This document shows, piece after piece, positions 1-6,552 of a DNA stretch of 9,157 nucleotides; position 1 is the stretch's first letter, and each line of letters opens with the position of its first letter. Position numbers and translations under genes: made by a program. The DNA is taken from positions 1 to 9,157 of the forward strand of contig CANTHI010000113.1 of the NCBI GenBank assembly GCA_947653505.1, written 5' to 3'. The notes under the pieces are model-generated. The model was given only the letters and a program-made list of their open reading frames with translations, searched no databases and was not told where the DNA came from. Source of the stretch: an uncultured Eubacterium sp. Lineage in GTDB: Bacteria > Bacillota_A > Clostridia > Lachnospirales > Lachnospiraceae.

Positions 1-311
1 GAGCAAACATCACCCAATAAATTTCTGGCACCTATTTGGCACCCCGCATAAAGAACCACTCCAGGACAAAGTACACAATGTTCACCTATGATAAGAGGGG
101 CGAATTTTTCTTTTAACTTTCTAGAGGTTATGCCTGGTGAAGTAGGAGGCTTTCCCAAAACACAATGATCAAAGACCTCAGTTTCTTTTTTAATGATTGT
201 ATTAGGATACACTACTACATAATCATGAATGATGACATCATCCTCAATTGTTACGTTATCGTGAATAATTGCCGTAGCAGCAATCTCAGCTCTTTGGCTT
301 ATAGTTTTCAT
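1..311 (-). CDS. Hexapeptide-repeat (left-handed beta-helix) acyltransferase, 3' end cut by window edge
   Basis: About 103 residues are visible, starting MKTISQRAEIAATAIIHDNV. The sequence has the regular six-residue periodicity of left-handed beta-helix acyltransferases: IAATAIIHDNVTIEDDVIIH, then VLGKPP, then IIGEHCVLCPGVVLYAG and IGARNLLGD. A loop around residues 55-75 (KPPTSPGITSRKLKEKF) interrupts the repeats, as is common in sugar N- or O-acyltransferases of surface polysaccharide clusters. The ATG at 309-311 is preceded by AAGGAAGG (complement of 322-329) with a 10-base spacer, which supports this start. The gene follows the MaoC remnant on the same strand after about 43 bases, so the two were probably cotranscribed. 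The acyl donor and acceptor sugar cannot be read from the sequence. The C-terminus and rest of the helix lie outside the window. Confidence 0.85.
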   Translation of the reverse strand, partial: MKTISQRAEIAATAIIHDNVTIEDDVIIHDYVVVYPNTIIKKETEVFDHCVLGKPPTSPGITSRKLKEKFAPLIIGEHCVLCPGVVLYAGCQIGARNLLGDVC

Positions 312-354
312 ATTGTTTTAGCCTTCCTTATCTATTTTATAGACTGCTCAGCGC

Positions 355-561
355 TTAGGGTGCTTTTACAATAGCTTTCCCCGATATGACTTTTTCTCCG
401 TTTTGGTTATATACTTCTGTCAATAATTCTAGAATACCTTTCTCAGGATTTATAATTTTATCAAGAGCTACAGTAGCTGTAATGGTATCACCGATCTTAA
501 CAGGCAATAAAAACTTTATATCCTGCTGCATATAAACTGTGCCTGGGCCAGGAAAACGCAT
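355..561 (-). pseudogene. C-terminal half of a MaoC-like (R)-specific enoyl-CoA hydratase, 5' truncated
   Basis: From position 561 leftward the minus strand encodes 68 residues beginning MRFPGPGTVYMQQDIKF and continuing through PVKIGDTITATV to the stop (TAA, 355-357). LPGPGTIYxxQxLKF followed by PVxxGDTxTA is characteristic of the second half of MaoC/PhaJ-type hotdog hydratases, which are usually about 135-145 residues. The N-terminal half, which carries the catalytic Asp/His hydratase motif, is missing. Upstream of 561 the DNA instead encodes the opposite-strand glycosyltransferase remnant. The open frame does extend to 813, but those residues have no hotdog character and are the antisense of that remnant. 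A short product from the chance ATG at 559-561 would lack the active site. The intact gene probably supplied a 3-hydroxyacyl-CoA or reduced-acyl precursor for the adjacent acyltransferase; that is inference. Confidence 0.8.
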
Positions 562-564
562 GTA
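557..564. other. Rearrangement breakpoint joining two truncated genes back to back
   Basis: To the left of about 561 the minus strand reads MaoC homology starting at MRFPGPG. From 562 the plus strand reads glycosyltransferase homology starting at VFKHSKINLNITL. The corresponding place in the paralogous gene on the right side of the window reads VFRTSRINLNISL. The two coding segments abut within a few bases (acgcatgta), each missing its 5' portion, with no intervening insertion sequence or obvious direct repeat. This is the signature of a recombination, inversion or deletion junction, though an assembly chimera would look the same. Confidence 0.7.
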
Positions 565-879
565 TTTAAACATTCCAAAATCAATCTGAATATTACGCTG
601 CGGAGCATACGCTCCGGTATTCCGCTCCGCGCGTTTGATATTATGGGCAGTGGTGCGTTTTTGCTGACAAATTATCAGGAAGAATTTCTGGATTTCTTTG
701 TTCCGGAAGAAGATTTTGTCTATTATGACGGGATCGAAGACCTTCTGAATAAAACCGAATATTATCTGTCTCATGAAAAAGAACGTTGTGAAATCGCGAA
801 AAATGGTTTTCAAAAAATCGCCTCACAGCATACTTTTGAAAACCGGGCGGATACCATGCTTGAGATTGCCGGATATTAA
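562..879 (+). pseudogene. C-terminal remnant of a CgeB-family glycosyltransferase
   Basis: The plus frame from 562 encodes 105 residues: VFKHSKINLNITL, then RSGIPLRAFDIMGSGAFLLT, then a tail ending EIAGY before the TAA at 877-879. This is the nucleotide-sugar-binding, C-terminal part of the CgeB / Glyco_trans_1_2 type of GT-B enzyme. It aligns residue for residue with the minus-strand gene near the right edge (INLNISL, SGVPLRVFDVLGSGGFLLTN). Complete members are several hundred residues long, so the N-terminal Rossmann domain and start codon are missing. The first internal ATG (643) falls in the middle of the conserved DIMGSG motif and is not a credible start. The stop lies 24 bases before the next glycosyltransferase gene, so they formed one operon. 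Alone the fragment is unlikely to be active. Confidence 0.85.
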
Positions 880-903
880 GTAACTGCTGCAAAGGAGTAT
901 GCC

Positions 904-2547
904 ATGAACTGCGAAAACCCTATCATACAGATTTATCATAGTCAGCGCCATACAAATACCAGGATCGGTTTTATCGATATTCTTCTGGACGAAACTCTGA
1001 TTACAGGCACTATATACGTTCCCCGCATCTGCCTGCGACAGGTCAGTACCTTAAACAGCCGGCTGCCCGCCAGACAGATCTATGAATTTTTACTACGGCT
1101 GGCGCTTGTATTTCCGGTCGGTCTTTCGGATACGATGCCAGAGGAACCGGATACGTATCTGATCCTGGAGTGTCAGGATACCTCTGTTACTCTGGAAGGA
1201 TTGATGACCGATTGTTATATCGTAGCCCGATACAGGCAGATACTGCTGGAGCAGCAGCTGTTTGACGCGGCTGTCAGCAGCATCCTGACGTCCGCGGACC
1301 GGATTGGCTGCAGGGAGCAGCTGATTCCTTTTTTAGAAGCCATGCTGAAAAAACAGCACCCGTATCCATATTTTTTTCAGGGGAGCCAGCCATTTCTGAT
1401 TTATACAGGAGATACGATCTGCTACCAGATCTTAAGCGTATTTGCCAGATGTCTTGGAGAGGCCCTGCAGAAACAAGGTTATCTGGTCGAATATTTTGAT
1501 TTGTCCAAAGAGACTCATGCGGCTATATCCCGCTATATTGGCCAGAGTTTTCAGGCAGTCATCGGTATGCAGACCTATCTGTTTTCCATCCGCCTGAAAG
1601 ACGGACGCTTTTTACATGACAGCATCGATGGTCCGAAATATAACTTTATTTTCGATCATCCGGTCTGGATGCGGGAATATTTAAAAGCAGTGCCTGAACA
1701 TTTCACTGTATTTACACTGGACCGGAATTATCCACCCTTTATCCAGAAATATTACCCGGTCCGTGCAAAGTTTTTCCCTCCGGGCGGAATGACCGGGCCA
1801 TCATCGGACAGCAGACGGATCTATGATCTGACATTTGTTGGCAGCTACATTAACAACGTCGAAGAAATATCTGTTGAATTAAAGCTGCTCAGCCGGCCCA
1901 TGCGTTTTCTGGTAAACCATTTCTGGATGAATATGCGCAGGTTTCCGGAACAGCCTGCGGAGCATGCACTTTTCCTCGCTTTAAATCACAGCAACCAGAA
2001 TCTGACAGATACAGAATTTCTGGATTTATTTTACAGTCTGCGGAAATTTATATTGTATATGTCTTATCATTTCCGGTATCAGCTGATCAAAGCAATTGTA
2101 GATTCCGGTATCAGGCTTCATGTTTTTGGAAATACATGGGAATCCTGCCCTTTACGCAGCAATCCAAACCTGATCTGGCATGAAGCTGATCTGTCTGCGG
2201 AGGAATGTCTGACTGTCTGGCAGCAATCCAGACTTACACTGAATATGATGTCATGGCATAAAGACGCCATAACAGAACGGATTACCAATAGTATGTTGCA
2301 AAAAACCGCCGTGCTTACAGAACGCAATCCCTATCTGGAAGAACAGTATCAGGATGGCAGGGATATTATCTTTTATTCCCTGAAAGATCTGCATCAGGTG
2401 CCAGAACAAATCCGGACGCTTTTAGCTTCTCCAGAATATTTAGCCGCTGTTGGGGAACATGGATACGAAAAAACCGTGCATACCCACACATGGGACTGCA
2501 GAGCAGAAAGACTGATCAAAATAGCTCAGGCTGATGCGGGCGGTTGA
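904..2547 (+). CDS. CgeB-like GT-B glycosyltransferase with an extra N-terminal domain (547 aa)
   Basis: The ATG at 904 is preceded by AAAGGAG (891-897) six bases upstream, which fixes the start. Residues 1-155 form a domain I do not recognise, with alternating beta and helical stretches and no catalytic motif I can name. Residues about 160-540 resemble CgeB / Glyco_trans_1_2 GT-B enzymes: KYNFIFDHPVWM (245-256), YDLTFVGSY (307-315), LHVFGNTW (405-412), then LNMMSWHKDAITERITNSML and the acceptor/donor loop NPYLEEQYQDG. There is no signal peptide or membrane helix, so it acts in the cytoplasm or at the membrane face, probably adding a sugar to flagellin or a surface polymer. It follows the truncated glycosyltransferase after 24 bases. 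Because the front of that operon has been lost, its original promoter is gone, and I see no clear replacement promoter immediately upstream. Donor and acceptor are unknown. Confidence 0.85.
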   Translation: MNCENPIIQIYHSQRHTNTRIGFIDILLDETLITGTIYVPRICLRQVSTLNSRLPARQIYEFLLRLALVFPVGLSDTMPEEPDTYLILECQDTSVTLEGLMTDCYIVARYRQILLEQQLFDAAVSSILTSADRIGCREQLIPFLEAMLKKQHPYPYFFQGSQPFLIYTGDTICYQILSVFARCLGEALQKQGYLVEYFDLSKETHAAISRYIGQSFQAVIGMQTYLFSIRLKDGRFLHDSIDGPKYNFIFDHPVWMREYLKAVPEHFTVFTLDRNYPPFIQKYYPVRAKFFPPGGMTGPSSDSRRIYDLTFVGSYINNVEEISVELKLLSRPMRFLVNHFWMNMRRFPEQPAEHALFLALNHSNQNLTDTEFLDLFYSLRKFILYMSYHFRYQLIKAIVDSGIRLHVFGNTWESCPLRSNPNLIWHEADLSAEECLTVWQQSRLTLNMMSWHKDAITERITNSMLQKTAVLTERNPYLEEQYQDGRDIIFYSLKDLHQVPEQIRTLLASPEYLAAVGEHGYEKTVHTHTWDCRAERLIKIAQADAGG

Positions 2548-2553
2548 AAAATC

Positions 2554-2588
2554 ATCAGGAAGCATCCCGTCCGGACATGCTTCCTGAT
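2554..2588 (-). terminator. Strong intergenic hairpin, likely terminator for the minus-strand operon (possibly bidirectional)
   Basis: A perfect 12-base stem, ATCAGGAAGCAT with ATGCTTCCTGAT, encloses an 11-base loop that itself contains the self-complementary GTCCGGAC. On the minus strand the stem is followed by GATTTTTC (five T, from 2551 to 2547), giving an intrinsic-terminator layout about 40 bases past the stop of the minus-strand fusion gene. On the plus strand there is no T run after the stem, so termination of the convergent glycosyltransferase gene would be weaker. Confidence 0.75.
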
Positions 2589-2629
2589 CACAGATGATGC
2601 CCTATGTAACCGCCCATTCCATACAGCAA

Positions 2630-4456
2630 TCAATCCCCGGCATAACTGGTTCTTTCTGTTACATATTCTTTCCACCGCTTCACAAACATCTCGTTATCAG
2701 CTCTGTCTCTGACCGCAATCCGGATATACTGTTTTCCATTGCCTATTTTATCCGTCAAATCTTTGATCAGTATATTATATTTTAATAATCCGGCCGCCGC
2801 ATCCGCACTTTTAAGGCCATTGCATAATTCACACATAAAATAATTTGCCTGGGACGGATACACCTTCCATCCGTCCAGATATTGCAGCTGCTGATAGAAC
2901 CTGTCTCTTTCTTCTTTTATTTTATGCAGGGCTTCCTCATAAGAAGCTTTGTATTTTTCGTATATCTGCATATAAAACTCTGCCATTGAATTAATATTCC
3001 AGATAGATACCTCTTTCCGGATCTGCCTGATAGTTTCTTCCCTGCTGCCCGCTAAGATTCCCAGCCTCAGTCCGGGTACTCCATAACATTTTGAAATACT
3101 CTTTACTACAAACAAATTCGGATATCTGCATAAAAGAGTTTCAGAAAGAAATGTATCATCCGGCTCTGCAAAATCGATAAAGCTCTCATCTAAAACCATC
3201 GTAATCTGATGCTCCTCACACCATTCCAGAAAATCCATACATTCCTTTTTGTTCAGATAATGTCCGGTAGGATTATCGGGATTGATCAAAACCATAATAC
3301 GGATACCCGCAGCAAGAAAATAATTTTTGATTTTATCAGGATTGTAATCAAAATCATCTTCTGCGCAGTCATATATGACACATCTGTCTTTACAGCGGTT
3401 TGGATATTCTTCAAATGTTGGCCTGATGATTCCGATTTTCCCCGAAAGCGCTTCCATCAGCGCTTTGATCAGCTCCGCGGCTCCATTCCCTACAACGATA
3501 TGTTCCCTGTGGATGCCAAAATTTTTAGCCGCAAGCAAACAGTTCACATCCATACCTGAAGGATACTGCCTCAATAAGCTCTCAAAATTTGATTTTAGCT
3601 CTTCCACCATATGAGCTGTTGGAAAATACGGATTCACCAGATAACAAAAATCTTTTAAATGCGGAAATCTCCAATAACCTCCATATCTGGACGTAAGACG
3701 CTTGTATTTTTCGTATCCGTCTTCAATAAACAACGTTTCCGCAATATCCAGATCCTGTGCATCATCGATCTCATACCACAATTGTCCCTCCAGCCTTTTT
3801 GCCCGGATCACATTTTTATCAACTGCAAGAATAATCTTTAGTACAGATTCATAGTATTCATTATTTCCCATGACGGAAGAATACGCCTGTAAAAACGGAA
3901 CATAGAAACCGGCTGAAAACTCTTTACTGAATTTATAAATATTGACAGTTTTATAATATTGATTCTTATTCGAAAACTGCAGCAACTTTCCTGATATAAA
4001 ATCTGTAATCCGGTCCTCCTGATCCAATACAAAACAGGTTCCATCCATCCAGCTTTCAAAAGTATCTACCAGAGCCAGCGTTTTTCGCGGATCATCCATT
4101 AACAGATCAACCGCGCTTTCTTCAAAGATCAGATCAGATTCTAACAGCAGTGTATCATCCTCCAGCAAAAAATGCCTTGCCAGAAAAAGAGAATAAATAT
4201 TATTTGTCCGGCTGTAAACTTCATTCTCCACATAAAATACCGGTGTATGAATCTCCAGTTTATCTACAAATCGTCTTAATGCTTCCCCACAATATCCTAT
4301 CACAATAATAATTCTGCTGAAGCATTTTTTGTCCAGAATCCGCAGCATCCGTTCAATAAGCTTTATCCCATTTACTTCAACCATGCATTTTGTCTGATCT
4401 TTTGTAAGCTCCTTTAATCTTTTTCCCATTCCTGCCGCTAAAATTACTGCCTGCAT
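2630..4456 (-). CDS. Bifunctional LicC-like cytidylyltransferase / CobD-HisC-like PLP enzyme (608 aa fusion)
   Basis: Residues 1-245 form a LicC-type nucleotidyltransferase: LAAGMGKRL (6-14) is the NTP loop, K23 follows, then TNNIYSLFLA (84-93), the metal-binding aspartate in ESDLIFE (D108), and YEIDDAQDLDIAE (228-240), matching the C-terminal signature of phosphocholine cytidylyltransferases. Residues about 265-600 form a fold-type I class I/II PLP enzyme: NPDNPTG (392-398), LDESFIDF (422-429) with D423 for the pyridine nitrogen, SISKCYGVPGLRLG (453-466) with K456 the Schiff-base lysine, and the carboxylate-binding arginine in YIRIAVR (R579). SxxKxYxxPGLRLG and LDESFIDF resemble CobD threonine-phosphate decarboxylase more than general transaminases. 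A CDP-aminoalcohol (for example CDP-ethanolamine from phosphoserine, or CDP-serinol) is the inferred product. A related known fusion is PntC-type cytidylyltransferase/2-aminoethylphosphonate transaminase, whose second domain is a class V enzyme. The start has AAAGGGGG at 4465-4472, eight bases away. It is last in its operon. Confidence 0.85.
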   Translation of the reverse strand: MQAVILAAGMGKRLKELTKDQTKCMVEVNGIKLIERMLRILDKKCFSRIIIVIGYCGEALRRFVDKLEIHTPVFYVENEVYSRTNNIYSLFLARHFLLEDDTLLLESDLIFEESAVDLLMDDPRKTLALVDTFESWMDGTCFVLDQEDRITDFISGKLLQFSNKNQYYKTVNIYKFSKEFSAGFYVPFLQAYSSVMGNNEYYESVLKIILAVDKNVIRAKRLEGQLWYEIDDAQDLDIAETLFIEDGYEKYKRLTSRYGGYWRFPHLKDFCYLVNPYFPTAHMVEELKSNFESLLRQYPSGMDVNCLLAAKNFGIHREHIVVGNGAAELIKALMEALSGKIGIIRPTFEEYPNRCKDRCVIYDCAEDDFDYNPDKIKNYFLAAGIRIMVLINPDNPTGHYLNKKECMDFLEWCEEHQITMVLDESFIDFAEPDDTFLSETLLCRYPNLFVVKSISKCYGVPGLRLGILAGSREETIRQIRKEVSIWNINSMAEFYMQIYEKYKASYEEALHKIKEERDRFYQQLQYLDGWKVYPSQANYFMCELCNGLKSADAAAGLLKYNILIKDLTDKIGNGKQYIRIAVRDRADNEMFVKRWKEYVTERTSYAGD

Positions 4457-4509
4457 ATAAAATTCCCCCTTTGTATGAATCAGACATGCATCTCTATATA
4501 CAGAGGAGT

Positions 4510-6522
4510 CTAATACATAACATATTCCCCAATTCTGTCTTTTACAATCTCCGTATATTTTTTCAATTGCTGATCATTTAATAACTCACCTTTACAATCC
4601 CGGCCCCAGACATGATATTCCGAAAAATCAATCGTGCATTCCGCGGATACCGGATTCTTCGTTTCCAGATAAAAAGAAATATCCTCATTATAAATTGCCG
4701 CACGATAAGGATCTCCTGGAAAAAACGATCTGGAATACACATATTCCCTCCTGCTTTCCCCTCCAAAATATTCCGGAAGCCTTCCGTCCAGATCTCTGTC
4801 ATCTCTGGTAAATCCACACAGCCTGCACAATATGGAACCATAATCCACAGTTTCTATATATTCATCACAAATTCCCTTTTTCACTTTTCCTCCCCGGAAC
4901 ATCATCGGAACATTCACCCGTTTTCTGTCTAAAAATGGTTTTTCGTTCTCGACCATAAATGATGTACCATGATCAGAAAACAGCGAGATCACCATTTCCT
5001 CAGGATGATAACGCTCTTCTATATCACGAAAAAGGATTCCAAGATTCCGGTCCAGCTTTTTTAACTCCCATTTATATATTTCTATCAGATTTTTATTATA
5101 ACCTTTTTTTACCGTAGTCGTATCCTTTTCATTTACATTTTTTACATAATACCCAGGTTCCGTATTCTTTTGCACATAGAGACTCCTGATAAATCCACCT
5201 GCAACATCATGTAAATCTGCCAGCTCGATGCATACATACTGATTCGTCTCCTGAAATGTCTCAATATGCTCGATTACATCACTCACGACCTGCTCTGCAG
5301 GATATTGGGAATAATATTGATAACAAGTACGATCAACTCCTCTGCTATACCCAAGAAAAGAATCGGTTCCATCATTTCCACCGATTTTAGCCGTAATATA
5401 TCCCTGTTCTTTAAATAACTCTGTAAGTATTTTAGAATCTGTCGGAAGCTTATTATAAACGGATGAATCAAGCATCTGATGATGTTCCGGATAAAGTCCT
5501 GAAACATAAGAAGCCATACTGGGATATGTAAACTCCGAACCAGCAAACGCATTCCGGCATTCACAGCCATCTGCAAAAAACCTGCGGATATTTGGAATAC
5601 AGTCCTGGAACTCTTTATCCTTTAATATTTCACCACTCAGGCTGTCAATAAAAATACTCATAACCAGCCGCTTATTTTCTTTTTTGTATTGCAATGGAAC
5701 AGGTTTTCCAAAAGCTGCATCCAGATAAGTCTGTACTCTGTCTCCACCATGTAATGGAAAATAATAAAATTTCTGCCTTGCCGGTGTTACAAAAATAGCA
5801 TCCTGATTCCCTTCGCATATCATTCGTATTTCATTACATTCCTTTTGTACCGTAGGGTTTTGCATAACCGGAACCAGATATTTATCTTTTTTATTTCCAG
5901 GAACCATATACTCTTTTCCTATCTGAACGATCTCATGCAGTTCACATTTATTTTCAAAAACACTCATATTATTTTTTAAAGTGAAATACATAGAGCACCA
6001 GTTATCCGCATTACCAGCATAGTACTTTTTCCCATTATACAAATAAATATATTCTCCAATCAGCGTATTTGGAAGCTGTTTCATAGGATCTGCTGCCAGT
6101 AAAAACTGATGCCCGCACAAATATTTAAAAAATTCATCTGAATTTGTTATTTTATGTTTTATGTTTTCGACTCTTTTTTCGATATTTTCCTCCTCAATGA
6201 TACAGATCCCTTTTAATTTCTGTTTTATTTTCGTATACATATAATATTGATATGCTTTTTCATAATTTCCATTCAGCTCATATGCATACGCCAGATTATA
6301 ATTATTTTCTATCACATGGGAGTTTATTTTATATGCCTTTTGCGCTGATTTTAAAGCCTGTTCATATTCCCCATATTTTACCCAATACGCCATCATCATA
6401 GAATGTATGGAGCTATCTTTCGGATACTTCTTTTTATAGTCATCTAACAGCTGTTTTTCTTGATTTGGATTTATTTCTTCATTATTTAATAAATTTTCTA
6501 TTTTTTCTTTGTCTCTATTCAT
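4510..6522 (-). CDS. TPR protein with alkaline-phosphatase-superfamily (sulfatase/NPP-like) domain, Thr nucleophile (670 aa)
   Basis: Residues 20-100 carry two to three TPR-like helical hairpins (YGEYEQALKSAQKAYKIN, LAYAYELNGNYEKAYQYY). Residues about 130-280 are a beta-rich stretch I do not recognise. Residues 285-580 are an alkaline-phosphatase-superfamily catalytic domain: SIFIDSLSG with metal ligand D293, FTYPSMASYVSGLYPEHH (331-348), ADLHD (435-439, D436 and H438) and LFSDHGT (514-520, D517 and H518). The motif aligns with the sulfatase box CSPSRASLLTGRYP, but the Cys is Thr (T332) and the Arg is Met. That fits phosphodiesterase/NPP or phosphotransferase chemistry rather than sulfate hydrolysis. 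No signal peptide or membrane helix is visible, unlike EptA or LtaS relatives, so it is probably cytoplasmic. The start is set by AGAAGGG (6528-6534), five bases upstream. It lies 30 bases after the DUF4422 gene and 53 before the fusion gene, so one transcript is likely. Confidence 0.8.
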   Translation of the reverse strand: MNRDKEKIENLLNNEEINPNQEKQLLDDYKKKYPKDSSIHSMMMAYWVKYGEYEQALKSAQKAYKINSHVIENNYNLAYAYELNGNYEKAYQYYMYTKIKQKLKGICIIEEENIEKRVENIKHKITNSDEFFKYLCGHQFLLAADPMKQLPNTLIGEYIYLYNGKKYYAGNADNWCSMYFTLKNNMSVFENKCELHEIVQIGKEYMVPGNKKDKYLVPVMQNPTVQKECNEIRMICEGNQDAIFVTPARQKFYYFPLHGGDRVQTYLDAAFGKPVPLQYKKENKRLVMSIFIDSLSGEILKDKEFQDCIPNIRRFFADGCECRNAFAGSEFTYPSMASYVSGLYPEHHQMLDSSVYNKLPTDSKILTELFKEQGYITAKIGGNDGTDSFLGYSRGVDRTCYQYYSQYPAEQVVSDVIEHIETFQETNQYVCIELADLHDVAGGFIRSLYVQKNTEPGYYVKNVNEKDTTTVKKGYNKNLIEIYKWELKKLDRNLGILFRDIEERYHPEEMVISLFSDHGTSFMVENEKPFLDRKRVNVPMMFRGGKVKKGICDEYIETVDYGSILCRLCGFTRDDRDLDGRLPEYFGGESRREYVYSRSFFPGDPYRAAIYNEDISFYLETKNPVSAECTIDFSEYHVWGRDCKGELLNDQQLKKYTEIVKDRIGEYVMY

Positions 6523-6552
6523 GACAGCCCTTCTCTATAATAATTTCCATTT

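Noticed and set aside
165..374. Plus-strand 69-residue open frame
   Set aside because: It is antisense to the hexapeptide acyltransferase, has no ribosome binding site and shows no homology signal.
542..552. Palindrome CCTGGGCCAGG next to the junction, considered as a recombinase site
   Set aside because: It encodes the conserved PGPG of MaoC and has no partner copy elsewhere in the window.
601..616. Perfect hairpin CGGAGC-ATAC-GCTCCG close to the breakpoint
   Set aside because: It lies within codons for the conserved RSIRSGIP motif, has no T run, and no matching copy occurs at the other edge, so coincidence is the simplest reading.
562..813. N-terminal extension of the MaoC frame (152-residue reading from 813)
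   Set aside because: Residues before MRFPGPG have no hotdog-fold character and are the exact antisense of the conserved glycosyltransferase motif at 562-879. The open frame is accidental.
4510..6522. Assignment of the TPR protein as a genuine sulfatase
   Set aside because: The formylglycine-forming Cys/Ser and the following Arg of C/S-x-P-x-R are replaced by Thr and Met, so sulfatase chemistry is not supported.
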